Of a stretch of DNA of 64,000 bases, positions 11,801-22,823 are shown in pieces. Position 1 is the first letter of the stretch, and each line of letters begins with the position of its first letter. Origin of the DNA: Paraphaeosphaeria minitans (lineage: Eukaryota > Ascomycota > Dothideomycetes > Pleosporales > Didymosphaeriaceae). The stretch lies in contig WJXW01000009.1 of assembly GCA_015832175.1 (NCBI GenBank), forward strand, positions 1,302,001 to 1,366,000, read 5' to 3'. The translations under genes and the position numbers were made by a program. The notes below the pieces were generated by a model. It saw nothing but the letters and a program-made list of their open reading frames with translations, was not told the origin of the DNA and ran no database searches.

Positions 11801-11957
11801 CCGTCAAGGGTCCTCGCAGCCCCCCTCGGGTCCCAGCAATGCACCGGCAAACGCGCCGACCGGACCCAAGAACGCAGGCAAACCAGGCGCCAACTACCGA
11901 GGTGGAGGTAGAAACGCCAACTATCGGCACAATCCTTATGGAGGAGGTCGCGGTTAG
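8841..11957 (+). CDS. HRP1: Hrp1/Nab4-type RNA-binding protein, cleavage factor IB, two RRMs
   Basis: hnRNP-like protein that in yeast binds UA-rich mRNA 3' signals as cleavage factor IB and shuttles from the nucleus. Exons: 8841-8881, 8927-9211, 10500-10540, 10620-10783 and 10833-11957, giving 551 residues. Introns are 45, 1288, 79 and 49 bp. The acidic N-terminus (~1-108) precedes RRM1 (~109-185, RNP2 MFIGGL, RNP1 SRGFGFLTF). The Hrp1 linker IDPKRAIPREEQ follows, then RRM2 (~194-270, RNP2 IFVGGV, RNP1 RGFGFVTF). The C-terminus is rich in Gly, Asn, Met and Gln. All exon joins keep frame. The 1.29 kb intron is exceptional for this genome but has a good donor (GTAAGT) and branch/acceptor (TACTAAC...GCACAG). 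Confidence 0.93.
9212..10499 (+). other. HRP1: 1288-bp intron 2 of HRP1
   Basis: Donor GTAAGT at 9212 and branch-like TACTAAC near 10480 with acceptor GCACAG join residue 108 to RRM1 in frame. Other introns in this window are about 44-200 bp. The intron has mixed GC content and no recognisable coding exon, transposon or box C/D snoRNA that I can identify. Several short open frames on both strands look random. Confidence 0.8.
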
Positions 11958-13452
11958 CTGCCGTCTAGACCTAGCAATGCTGGAAAATGTAGCCTAGGTC
12001 AACTTGAGGGGAGTTCATTGGCGCCCGCAAATGCGCCCACTGGCCCAAAGAGCAAAGTTCCGGCACATGCGTCTGCTGGTCCGTGGAAGAAAACCTCCAG
12101 TGCACAAGAAAAAAATGCAAACGAACAGAGCTCCGGCGAAATTTGCTGGGCCGGACAAAGCTCTCGCGAAAGCGCCTATTGCACCACAACTTCTCTCTAC
12201 AATAAATGCACTCGCCGACTGGATTTGAACCATCAAAATGGAGGGCGAACTGTTATAGTCATCCATCACCTTGGACCTGACAACAAAACCGATCCTGACT
12301 CACACTGCGACTGCACTCAAATTCGCAAAAGAACGTTGTGATCCATAACGGTACATTCAACTGCTCGTTCTGCCTATACTCTCTACGGCGTTTTTGGGAG
12401 GCGATCTGAAAGCTTGTTCACTATTTCGAACAGTGGATGTCACGCCACAGGGTAATAGGACTTTTGTACAGTAGTTTTCAATTCGAATCGATAACTTGTG
12501 AATTCATAGCTCTGATAGTTCATTGTGACTGTGAGCATGTGAATCACAGCGGCTTGCCACAAAAACCCGGACTTTTGAATATCTAATAAATTTTTAGGAA
12601 CTCACCCTATAATATGGTAGTAAAGTATAATTTGGCAGTTTATTCTAAAGTCTCATCGCCACGGAAATTTTAGTCTTTCTTGCCACCCACTGTGAATGGC
12701 TGAGACTATTTCTCGCTGGCCGTGTGATTGAGTAGGCGTGTACTGCTCAGACTGTCGGCTACAACTTCTCAATGGAGGATTAGAGGATTCCAAGATCTGG
12801 TGTCTTTCAGATACCTAGTGCGTGTCTACTTATTAAGGTATCAGCTTTATCTGATCTGTTGTGTGATGTAATGGGCCTAGCTCCACTTGCGTAGCCCTAT
12901 ATCGTGAATATCCACGGTACGTGTATCAGCTGAAGTTCCATGCATGGCGCTGAGTCATCATAATCACGTGGTCAGGCTCTGCGGATGCTTGGCGCTGACC
13001 GAGCCTGCCCGCGCTGCCCCGTTCTTATGCCCGACGTCGCTTTGTCTCTCTCTCCTTGCCTCCTCACCATCTTCTCCACACCCCTGGAGACACTTCAGCA
13101 CCACCACCACACCCTCGCATCTCCACGAACTGGCTCAAGACTGCTGCATCAGCTGGGATACTGTTGCTGAGCGTTTGGACTAGTTTGCGGCCCGTAATAC
13201 AACATCTGGGGAAGTCGCGGCTCGCCACACGTGTACGGAAGGTAAACCCACCTCGCGCTCCTCCAGCGCCGCTGTCCTTACACCTTTACACCTGCCTTTA
13301 AATAGCAATAAAGTTGTCGCACCTCCCACACTTACCTTGCGTTCTTCTGCTTTACAGTTCAGCTTGTCGACAGCTGTCCGGCGATCCGAGTGAGATCCTC
13401 AGCAACGAGTCTAACTCCACCCTCACAAGCCTATCGACAGGTATCGCCCATC
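11958..13452. other. Intergenic region between HRP1 and MPE1
   Basis: It holds the HRP1 3' flank, including a degenerate repeat of the HRP1 C-terminal coding segment at ~12018-12085, an AT-rich part near 12570-12640, and a C/T-rich promoter and likely 5'UTR for MPE1 from about 13000. A CACGTG palindrome lies at ~12965-12970. No independent gene is supported. Confidence 0.5.
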
Positions 13453-15378
13453 ATGTCGTCCTCCGTCTTCTACAAGTTCAAGAATCAGAAGGAACCTGAG
13501 CGCATCACGTTCCATGGCACCGGCATCTCCGTCTTTGAGCTAAAGCGTGAGATCATCACCGCGACCGGCCTAGGTGATGGCTCCGACTTCGACCTACACC
13601 TTTACCCTGAAGACGACCCAACGTCCGAATACAATGACGACACGACCGTAATTCAGCGTACGAACACCGTAATTGTAGCCCGTCGACCGGCTGCCCGCGG
13701 CCACGGCAAGGCTGCCCGCTACGTTAGCGGAAAAGCCCCTGTCCGCGCTCTTTCGAAACCCGCTGCTAAGTCGGCCACACCCGCAACAGGCGCTACCGCA
13801 GTGCTCGACGCCGAGGCCGCCTTCCTTGCCGAATCGGAGCAGGCTTGGGAACAACAGAAAGAAGCCCTCTCTCAAGTCAAGTCGACTCACCACAAAAAGA
13901 AACCCATCAATGTGCCCAATCACGACCCACCCGCAGGCTACGTATGCTACCGATGCCATCAAAAAGGCCACTGGATACAACTGTGCCCCACGAACGACGA
14001 TCCCGATTTCAAGCCGGTGGCTCGTCCGAAGCGCACCACTGGTATTCCCCGGTCTTTCCTCAAAACGGTTGAGAAGCCTGTGGATGAGGAAGATGCTCGC
14101 GGCGTCATGCTGAACGCCGAGGGAGAGTACGTGCAGGTTATGACCGATACCAAGACTTGGGAGAAGTTTCAAGAGAAGGCTAATGCCGCGAAGGCCCACG
14201 CGGCAGAGGCAGAGGCAGTCAACAAGGAGGCACAGAAGCGCGGTCTTGCATGCCCGATCGATAAGCGCATGTTCGTGGACCCCGTGAAGACGCCTTGCTG
14301 CAGCAAGACCTACTGTCACGAGTGCATTGAGAACACGTTGGCGGATGAGGATCTGGTTTGTCCTGGTTGTGGAACGGAGAATGTCTTGATTGATGAACTT
14401 GCTGCGGATGAGGACATGGTGCAGAAGGTTAAGGCGTACATGGTCGAAAAGGCCAAGGAGAAGGCGGACAAGGAACAGCAGGCAAACGAGGAAGCTCAGG
14501 CAGCTGCCAAACCTTCAACCCCTAACAATGAAGAAACCAATTCTGTGCCTCTTGTTGATGAGACGACAAAGGCTGGTGAGAACAATGGAGATGGTTCAGA
14601 TTCACCTAAGCCAGATGGTAGCAATGTTCCTGAGCCAGGTTCAAATATCAAGTCGCCTCACACTGCTGCAGGAAAGCCTGCATCTTCAGGCACCCCAGCT
14701 GCTAGCGGAAACGGCTCTGATAGTGACACATCGGGTACATCCAAGAAGCGCAAGGATCCACCCACGGAGGTCAAACCTCCTACAGCCCCGAAGGCGATGC
14801 GCCAGCAAAAGGAACAGCAGCAACGCCAAGCTCAGGACACGACTGAATCGTTAATTCTGAACTTTCAGGCCGACATGGAAGCGATGTTCAAGGGCACCCC
14901 AAATGTGCCCGTTTCTATGCCAGCAAATCCCATGATGGCCATGGCCAACGCCCCCAACATGAACGGCATGGGGATGAATGGTGGTATGAACGGATTTCAG
15001 ATGAACGGCAATTGGAACAACGGATACAACCAGGGCTTCCCGAACAACATGGGGTACGGCGGCAACATGAACCAGGGCTGGAACGGCTACAATAACAATA
15101 TGGGCTTTGGCAACATGCCTAACCAGATGAACGGCATGAGTGGCTACGGTGGCGGCTGGAATCAGAATCAGAATCAGGACTACAGCAACAGCAGCAACAA
15201 CAACATGATGGGTGGATGGCAGGGTCAGCAAGTAGGCGGTGGCTTCCCTAACCAGCAACGCACCACGTTCAACGAGCAACCCAATCAGCAAGATGCATAC
15301 GAGCGCAAACCGTTGAACCCTCACCGAAGCCAGAACAAGCACCGCAAAGCGCGTGCTCCTGACTTCCATGTTTTGTGA
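13453..15378 (+). CDS. MPE1: Mpe1/RBBP6-type subunit of the cleavage and polyadenylation factor
   Basis: Intronless coding region of 641 residues. The N-terminal ~75 residues form a DWNN ubiquitin-like domain, starting SSSVFYKFK at the ATG I chose; an upstream in-frame ATG would add 21 poorly fitting residues. A CCHC zinc knuckle (CYRCHQKGHWIQLC) lies at ~165-178. A RING/U-box-like motif begins CPIDKRMFVDPVKTPCC at ~267 and ends with CPGC near 310. The rest is Glu/Lys/Pro-rich, then a low-complexity Asn/Gly/Met/Gln tail. This DWNN-knuckle-RING order is diagnostic of Mpe1/RBBP6. Mpe1 is a CPF subunit needed for poly(A)-site recognition and cleavage. It lies downstream of HRP1 on the same strand. 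Confidence 0.94.
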   Translation: MSSSVFYKFKNQKEPERITFHGTGISVFELKREIITATGLGDGSDFDLHLYPEDDPTSEYNDDTTVIQRTNTVIVARRPAARGHGKAARYVSGKAPVRALSKPAAKSATPATGATAVLDAEAAFLAESEQAWEQQKEALSQVKSTHHKKKPINVPNHDPPAGYVCYRCHQKGHWIQLCPTNDDPDFKPVARPKRTTGIPRSFLKTVEKPVDEEDARGVMLNAEGEYVQVMTDTKTWEKFQEKANAAKAHAAEAEAVNKEAQKRGLACPIDKRMFVDPVKTPCCSKTYCHECIENTLADEDLVCPGCGTENVLIDELAADEDMVQKVKAYMVEKAKEKADKEQQANEEAQAAAKPSTPNNEETNSVPLVDETTKAGENNGDGSDSPKPDGSNVPEPGSNIKSPHTAAGKPASSGTPAASGNGSDSDTSGTSKKRKDPPTEVKPPTAPKAMRQQKEQQQRQAQDTTESLILNFQADMEAMFKGTPNVPVSMPANPMMAMANAPNMNGMGMNGGMNGFQMNGNWNNGYNQGFPNNMGYGGNMNQGWNGYNNNMGFGNMPNQMNGMSGYGGGWNQNQNQDYSNSSNNNMMGGWQGQQVGGGFPNQQRTTFNEQPNQQDAYERKPLNPHRSQNKHRKARAPDFHVL

Positions 15379-16407
15379 TTGATCAACACCTATCACGGTC
15401 CACATTCCCTTTCTTTGCACCCAAGATACCCATACGAGCTTGCATATCGACGGATATTCTCGACTCCCGACCGATTCTTCTTGTCATGTTCTCGACACTT
15501 TCCCTGTAGTAGACGTCAACGGTACAACACGCATGGATATGCTCTTACACGGCTCGCTCTTCTTATCACGACAATGTTCTTTTTGCGCAATGATGGCGTA
15601 TGGCGTTCAGCAACATCCGGCTCTACGCAAGCCTCGGCTGTTTCCTACTCGACTGTTGGGCGTTCCGCGGGCATCCTCAACGGCCGTTGACTAGTTTTCA
15701 TCACAAAGCGATCCTGCAATGGAGAGGCGGTCTGCATGTTACGGCTTTGTGTCGACGTTGGGACTGCTTTGTGCTCTTTTCTTTCTTTGGTTGGTCGGGC
15801 GGTGGCGGTGGCTGGCGACAGGTAGCTTTTGTCACCGCGCGAAGCCGTACTGTACATGATCTGGCGGTTCGCCGAGTGTGGATGTCAACAATGAAGACAT
15901 TGTACCCAGCCCAAGCAGCTGGTTTCCGTGTTACTGCCACTCAGGGTTTAGTCCAATAATAAAACAACATGCATACCAATCTGCCTGCGTCTGCAATGTG
16001 CCGATGTGAAGTTGGTGAGGTACTGTCGCGTGGTCTCAATCCTGCGACTACACGCCAAATCATGCCCGGGTAATTATATACGATACCTACACAGCCTCGT
16101 CTCGTTCAGCTTATTAGACATTGTTGACGTTCCTAATAAGATTGCCACTAGATCGATGGTCAGGTGCCCTGGGTGCGATGCCTGGATTAGGCACAGGCAA
16201 AGGCGGGGTCTGAGCCATATCGCGTAGCTCTTACTCAACCGATAACGGAAAGAACACACCTTCAAAGAATTCGTGGCATCATGAGCGTCCAACAAGACAT
16301 ACTATCTCGCCAGGCCGTGCGAAATTCCATCCTATTTTGCACCAAAGCTGCGTCTGCCTCCGCAGTCACAGCTCTCTTTTCCTAACATCGTTTTACGTCC
16401 CACCTCC
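15379..16407. other. Intergenic region, MPE1 3' flank and regulator promoter
   Basis: No open frame with domain-like content is visible. The left part is the probable MPE1 3'UTR; the right part near 16300-16407 is C/T-rich and leads into the start codon of the Zn2Cys6 gene. Confidence 0.5.
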
Positions 16408-18716
16408 ATGGCGTCAGACGCCGCTCATCCCCCTCCGCTAGTGCCCAAGACGTCCAAAGGCCCCAACGTCCCTCGTGAGGATACTGCAAGGCGAAAGTCC
16501 GCCTCGAAGAGTCGCAATGGCATGTTCGTGTTCGTTTCTCAGCTGCGATCTTTTGAGATTGTGGGCCGCAAGATCAGCGCCAGGCCATCAGTTTCCGCAG
16601 TCGAGCCCTACATGCTGTACCCTGTGGGGTACAAGCTGCGCTGTCCCTCTCTATACTGCAAGAAACTTTTGGCCAGACGTTTACCATGACATATGGCCAG
16701 CACTAACAGCTTACAGGATGCGTCACGTGTAAAGCACGGAGAGTAAAATGCGACGAGACAAAACCTGCATGCAATCAATGCACTCGCAGGCGCGTGACTT
16801 GCGGAGGATACAAGAAAGACATACGCTTCCGACCGGTGGAGAGAACTCCGGCTCCCACCGCAAGACCCCCGCCTACTCCAGCCGCCACGGAAGAAAGAGA
16901 AGCACCCGTTGTAGACAGTATTGTTCACTCTGGTGAAGATCGATCTGGTGACGATGATCCTGCGCGCGCTTCAGGAAACACCGGAACAAATTTCTTTTGG
17001 CCTTGGCTAGAAGAAGACGTAGCCAATGTCTCCTTACCCGAGCTTGACTTGACTACATTGCCATGGATGGATTTCTCTCATTTGGACTTTCCCGCTGCTG
17101 TTGACAGTAATCAAACACTGGATCAAATCATCGAAGAGGCAAACATAGACAATAAGCATGACATAGAAGGGTCGCTCGGAAGCATGGACAACGTTAATCC
17201 AGATTCTTTCCTGCATTCGCCGGACTCGCCGTCGTTAGAAGTCCCTAATTTTCCTTTCTTCCAGAACATTGAGCTTGAAGCGGACGACAAAGATGAGGTG
17301 GAATCTCTTTTCCACCAGGAAACGCTTACTGTACTCTCGATATGGGAAGACAGAGACAGAAATCCTTGGCGCAATATGATATGGCCCATGGCACAAGAGT
17401 CAAAGGCGCTTTATCATGCTATAGCTGCAATGACATTCTTGATGCAGAGCAAGTATACGCCTCACGCACGCGAGAAGGGTCTTATACATGCGCGCAAAAG
17501 CACACAGCAGCTTGCAGCAGATTTGAGCAGTGGAGAGATTCAGATAGACACCGCGCTTGCTGCGACCATAGCGCTGGGTTTTGCTGAAGCGTGGGACTTC
17601 CAAAAGTCATCGACAGGGCGAATGCACATTCAAGGCGCGAGGATTCTCTTGCAACAGTCTATCTCACAGCACCAACTATCTCAGCCATCTGATGATGCAG
17701 TCTCAGCTCGCCTCAGATTTTTAGGAAATACCTGGATCTATATGGATGTATTAGCTCGTCTGACCTCTGATTGTGGACCAAGCTTAGACTCAGATCTCTT
17801 GCATTTCTTCACTGACGCAGGTCCACTGGCAATTCGAGAGGAGCTTGATCCGCTCATGGGTTACGCAGCCTCCCTGTTTCCAATTATTGGCCGGGTTGCA
17901 GACCTGATTGCTACGATTCGAATGCGCAATCAGCGGCGTAATTCACCCATCATTATTTCAAAAGGCATAGAGCTTAGGCACATAATCGAAGACTGGTCTC
18001 CAGCCATCGATCTAGAAGAGGTGGAAAAGCCTACATCCAACATGGTGGAAGCCATCCAGACAGCCGAGGCGTACAGGTGGGCCACATTACTTTTACTCCA
18101 AGAGGCTATACCTGAGCTACCCAGCTTGGTCGCATACAAAGAGCTGGGTCAGAAGACGCTTGTCTACCTCGCTACAATTCCCAGCGGTTCTGCAACCATC
18201 AACGTGCATACATATCCTCTGATGGTTGCTGCCACCGAGGCCGTCGAAGAAGAAGATCGAGAGTTTGTTCGCGATCGCTGGAAAATAATGCGCAAACGCA
18301 TGGTCAACGGTATCATCGACCGCTGCGAAGACGTCATGGAGGAGGTTTGGCGCAGGAGGGATGCTCATTTCTCCGAATGGCTGGCCCGAAATAGCCCAGA
18401 CCCTTCCACCTTCTCACCTTCCAATTCTGGAGGAATCGCTGGGCTCATAGGCGGTTCAAACAGGACGCCATCGGGAATGGGGAGAGAGCAAGCCAGGTCT
18501 CCTACAAGAAGATCGACTGCGCACTCTGACTTCCCAATATCGATTGCATTCAAGAAAGGAGTCGACCCTATTACTCGGAGTGGGAATGTCGACTATACTG
18601 TTAAGGGAAATCTGCACTGGATTGAGATTATGAAGGAGCGGGGTTGGGAAGGTATACTACAACTCTCTGGATTGCCTGATGCGTGCGCTGACCTTTTCAC
18701 AGTCTTGCTTGGATGA
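16408..18716 (+). CDS. Zn(II)2Cys6 fungal transcription factor
   Basis: Binuclear zinc-cluster regulator of 703 residues from two exons, 16408-16519 and 16717-18716. The zinc cluster has the full C-X2-C-X6-C-X6-C-X2-C-X6-C spacing at about residues 39-66 (CVTCKARRVKC...). The join that gives the usual Asn-Gly-Cys entry needs a GC-AG intron (GCATGT...CTAACAGCTTACAG, 197 bp); I found no in-frame GT donor. After a Pro/Glu-rich linker, a large helical region from ~170 to the end resembles the fungal-specific transcription factor domain of the Fungal_trans_2 type. The neighbours do not form a biosynthetic cluster, so the target pathway cannot be inferred. The DNA-binding assignment is firm; the regulon is unknown. 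Confidence 0.88.
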
Positions 18717-18912
18717 TCGATACAGTTAGCCACGGCTCATAGCCAATAGCGTCTGGATCCTCGGTACAAACAATGGAATGAGTATTTCATACCACCTGTA
18801 TCCCTACATGTTTGTAACATATCAAGCGTTGTGCGCGTGTATACACATTACGCTGCGTCTGACAAGTGACGAGGTCATATTCAAGTATAGCTAACCATGC
18901 ATCACCCCGAGC

Positions 18913-19709
18913 TCACAAGAACCACGCAACTGCAGCCCCCAGACCATCCAACGCGGGCGCCAATGTCTTCATCGGCGCAGCACCCTCGCTTCCAGTTCCG
19001 GTCCCATCAGTGCCCGTAGACGCCGGGCCTCCCGTGCTGGCCGCTCCGCCCGTTGTCACTTTCGGTAGCTTCTCCTCGCCGGCCGTGATAACGAATTGGT
19101 ATGCATTGAAATCACTCTTAGCGTGCGGATACGTCTCCACCAGCGCGCTGCTAGGGACCGAGATATCGTCTATGTCAGTCTCGGTACCGCATCAGTCGGG
19201 ATTAGGCCGCGAGGAGTGGCCCGGAAACGTCCTCACGATGGTCTCGACGCCCACGGCATCGGTGTCGCTAAACGAATACAGCTGTGTATACTTCTGCTCA
19301 GAACGCATGGGGATGCCTGTCCAGTTCGCCAATCGACAGCTGGGCCGCACAAGGTCAGGCACGCGGGAAGCAATGCACGATGCCGATGAGGCGGTGGCTG
19401 GGATATCGCATCTAAGACTGTACGCGTAGCCCCCATCGGATGCCAATGGGCGATTTATCAGCGCCGAGGTTGAATATTCCACCATTGTGGAGCCCATCGT
19501 CCAGATGTCCTGCTCCCGAAGTTGGTGTAGTCCGAGTCATTGTCCAGGTCCACGGAGAGCGTCACGAGGTCGTCGGATGCGTTGATGACGGAGGCGACGA
19601 AGCGAAGACTGTTTGTGCCGTAGCTAACGTTGGGGAGGAGGTAGGAGGTCGTAATGTTTTCGGATGTGGTTGCCGCGAGGAGGGCGAAGACGACAGTGGC
19701 ACGCATCAC
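18913..19709 (-). pseudogene. Secreted GPI-anchored Ser/Thr-rich protein gene, frame interrupted
   Basis: The 5' part (from 19709) begins with a signal peptide (MRATVVFALLAAT). It then reads LLPN...LRFVASVINAS, as in a widespread Dothideomycete family of small GPI-anchored proteins of unknown function. The 3' part has the family's VITAGEEKL-like segment, a Gly/Thr/Ser-rich linker and a hydrophobic end (GLGAAVAWFL) suited to GPI attachment. Between them the frame shifts by one near 19500-19550, and there is an in-frame TGA at 19192-19194. Simple introns do not repair both while keeping phase. The expected Cys after the first block is also missing. This is either a pseudogene, a sequence error or an unusual intron pattern. 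The family call rests on pattern only. Confidence 0.5.
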
Positions 19710-20728
19710 GATGGTGCTCTTTACGCGCAGACAATCAGCTAGGTATGGGGAAAGCGAAAGCGCTACACGAATAAGATTGCATTCTTATACCTAGCATCCA
19801 TGGGAACTCGGGTGCGTTGCAGTCCATGTCGTTTCGCTTCACCGGTGCCTAAGCCAAATCCTGGGGTTGGGCACTGGGGTAGGTATCGTAGGTGGGAGGC
19901 CTACGCAGCTTACCTAGCGTAGCGCATGCCTTGTTCGCTCGAATCCTACCTGCCACATGGTATTGGTGGTTAAATCGATTTACCCCGGTGTTCATGTGAC
20001 TCCGTGGCTGTGCATGCCAAACACCTGCGTAGAAGCTGCATGATTAGCCTAGTTTCTCTGGAATTAAATCGAGGGCATACGACTTGGCACAGGATCCTAC
20101 CAAGATGTACAAGGAGGAATATAAGAGAGGCGAATTGGCACAGCCACCTTACAGCACTGAATCTGCAGCATCATGGCCTGGAAGGAAAAGCACATTCGGT
20201 CACCTGATCCGGAAGTGATCGACTAACATGGCTACGAGGAAGGAGAGTTCGTGATCGACGCCTTGAGGGATGGTTACATACCCCAGAATTCAGGGTCACG
20301 TTACCGATGAAGCAGCATGTCTAGCTAACCAAAAGGGCGGCCAACGGATTAAGTAAGATGACAAGGGATAGGACGTAGCCGACGAAACCTGAGTAGGGTT
20401 ACGCTCTCGTCATGTCACCGTAGGAGGGTTGGCGTTGGCTGGGATGTTCAGAAACCGGTGATACTAGGGGGTTTGGAAGGCCGGTCGTAGGATCGGCAGA
20501 TAGGTTCGGATACGTGTGACCACAAAGGGATTTGAGAAGATGATGCGATACTGTAGTGAAGGCATGCGGCCTTTCCTTATTACTATATCTAAAGAGCACC
20601 CGTATTCTAACAAAAGCAAAAAACAAATCCCCAACACCTAAGCTATGCAAAATCAAAGGGCCTACCAAGAACAGACTCTATGTACTATCCTTTCTTAGTT
20701 TAATGGGTTATTTTCTTTTTAAACCAGT
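19710..20728. other. Intergenic, no gene seen
   Basis: No supported coding region. TAGGTA/TACCTA-type motifs occur near 19740, 19784 and 19870-19920. The right edge is the 3' flank of the cupin gene. Confidence 0.5.
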
Positions 20729-21660
20729 TTACGAGCTGCTAGCGGTTGCCGAGGGGATACCGGCCGAGTACCCAGCAGCGGTGGGCGAACCCGTGGAGCC
20801 GCACTTCTTCAAGCAGATGTCGACGCTCTGAGCGATGTTGACGGGGAGGTACTTGCGGAACTCTTGGATGTTCTTCCCGTTGATCTCCTTGGGTAAGCCG
20901 AGCGTAGCGTTGACGACATCCGCGTTGAGGCCCAAGAAAGCCTGGGCCATTTGCAACGTCCCGGCGTCCTCATTGTCAAGAGTGGCAACGAATTTGGCCA
21001 GGTTACATTGGTTGTTGATCTGGTAGTGGATGGCACCCTGAGGAAAGACAGTGCCCTCGAACTTGGAGAGCGTGCCGGCGACTTCAGCGCTCTGGCCGGC
21101 CGCGACGAGGCCGTTCTCCAGGATGAAACCGAAGTCGATCTCGCCCTCGACTACGGTGAGGAACTCGGTAGCGCGGGGGTGAACATGCGGGGTGTTGATG
21201 CCATGCGCGTCAAGGAAGCCAAGCGTGGTCGAGATACCCAGGCCGGTGAGGATAGGGAAGGTCTCAATGTTCTGTTTAAGAGCGTCAGCATCAAGCGCAA
21301 TGGAATGAAAAAAAAAGGAATACTGACGGCAGCCTTGGTAGCTCCACCTAGGGCACCCTTGGCAGGGGTTGCATTGTTGAAGTCAAAAACGATCATGTTC
21401 CTGAGAGCATCACCAGAGAGCAGCTCTTGCCCCTTCATAGTAAGGAGACGCTGGAACCGCTTGATAGCCGTAGGAGCACTGAAGAGGTCGCGGAACAAAG
21501 CAGCCTGGACCTCGGGATCAGGACTGGGAGCTGCTACTGCAGGAGTAGAGGCAGCGCTGCTGGGAGTTGCGACAGTTGCCAGAGTCGTTGCGGCTTGAGG
21601 AAGAGCCTGAACAGCGGAGATAGCGATAGCTGCAACGAGAGTCTTGGTGATGGTGACCAT
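20729..21660 (-). CDS. Secreted germin-like (spherulin-1A type) cupin
   Basis: Extracellular single-cupin protein of 291 residues from exons 21328-21660 and 20729-21271. The 56-bp intron has donor GTCAGT. The N-terminus is a clear signal peptide (MVTITKTLVAAIAISAVQA). The two germin metal-binding motifs are intact: GINTPHVHPRATEF with His, His and Glu, and GTVFPQGAIHYQIN with the third His. These are the four expected metal ligands. The N-terminal ~60 residues after the signal are Ala/Thr/Pro-rich, and the C-terminus has a CLKKC pair and a Ser/Ala tail. Related proteins are secreted, often stress- or development-linked; catalytic activity (oxalate oxidase, SOD or none) cannot be told. The interrupted GPI-protein gene lies downstream on the same strand. 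Confidence 0.88.
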
Positions 21661-22823
21661 TTTTATTATTCTGATTAGATCGTTAAAGTAGCGATAGAGC
21701 TGGACGACAAGGAAATAAGGAGGTAGCATTAAAGACAAGAAGAGATGAGAGAGTAGGATTTTTCGCGTGGTAGGCAAGGAGATATTGAGTGAGAATCAAA
21801 TCAAGTTGTCCACCAAGATGCTTTATATAAACATCGCCGGCTACAACATCGCAGATGCTGACCGTCAACCTCTATCAGCAGCCCCGGATGTTTCTCGACC
21901 CGTAGGATGCTGAGAGGGCTGAGCCACGACAGCTGCCATCTGCCGTAGCCGCCACCCCAAGGACAAGGTTGTTTCTTAGCAAAAAAACAAAGCTTATTCT
22001 TTGTGCGCAGCTGCTAAAGATACGATTGGGCGCGTGTTTTGAAACGCGATGTGTTCACCGTCAGCGAGGTGGTCGGCAAGTCACCGAGCCGTGGTGCTCG
22101 GTAGGTAAGTGAGGCAGGCGCAGTTGATATGATGACTGAAGGGCGTTAAACGGGGAACTGTACATGTGCACAGAGCGCAGGAGATATGTGCAGCGTGAGC
22201 GTACGGGGAAATGCTTGCAAATCACGATATTTCAGTACCCATATGATTGAAGTGTAGATAGAATACTGTGCCGTGACCATACCTTGCCGCCGTTGTCTTC
22301 GGATGTGGCATCTCCGAGCTATACCTACCTACCTACTGGGCGAACAAAGGCAGAACCCGCAAAATCAACAAATACAGCGACAAGCAATGCACTCACGCAC
22401 TGCGCAGTGAAGATTCTGTGAATGAAGCTGTGTGTCTGTGGATATGTGTTGGTCGCAGCAGCAAGGGCTGGCCTGGCCTGGCCTAGCCCCCCAGGTGGTT
22501 TGGGCATCTTGGCGAGAAGGAGGCTGGTACTGGCTGGGTAAACTATGCCCACAAATAGGCCAGGTTTCAAAACACAACACGTCGCCGAAGATGATGTTGG
22601 ATAACATTTCGCTCATTCGGAGATTGCACAATGGCACTCACCAAATTTGCTGGGCTTTTGCGTACAGTCACTTCAAGCAGGCAAGCATGTGAGTGTAATC
22701 GCGATATAATGAAACTAGATCCCGCAGCATGCTAACGATGCTCGCTGGTTAGATGCTGAATTTTGGGGGAGGAAGAACCATGATCTCATCCAGTCTATAC
22801 GCTTCGTGACGGCCATAAACACG
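21661..22823. other. Intergenic, no gene seen
   Basis: Promoter side of the cupin gene and 3' flank of the next minus-strand gene. A TACCTACCTACCTAC run occurs at ~22322-22337 and a short GGCCT repeat near 22470-22490. No supported coding region. Confidence 0.5.

Noticed and set aside
10791..11930. 379-codon open frame antisense to HRP1 exon 5
   Set aside because: It mirrors the low-complexity Gly/Asn/Met coding region, has Leu/His/Thr-repetitive composition and no domain; it is a composition shadow.
12200..12245. tRNA-like B box (GGTTCAAATCC on the minus strand)
   Set aside because: The T-stem pairs poorly and no matching acceptor or anticodon arm is found upstream, so it is not a tRNA gene.
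13594..14319. 241-codon open frame antisense to MPE1
   Set aside because: It lies fully within the DWNN-knuckle-RING coding region and has no recognisable protein features.
16408..21660. Possible secondary-metabolite cluster (regulator, secreted proteins)
   Set aside because: There is no polyketide synthase, NRPS, terpene enzyme, P450 or transporter nearby; the genes appear unrelated.
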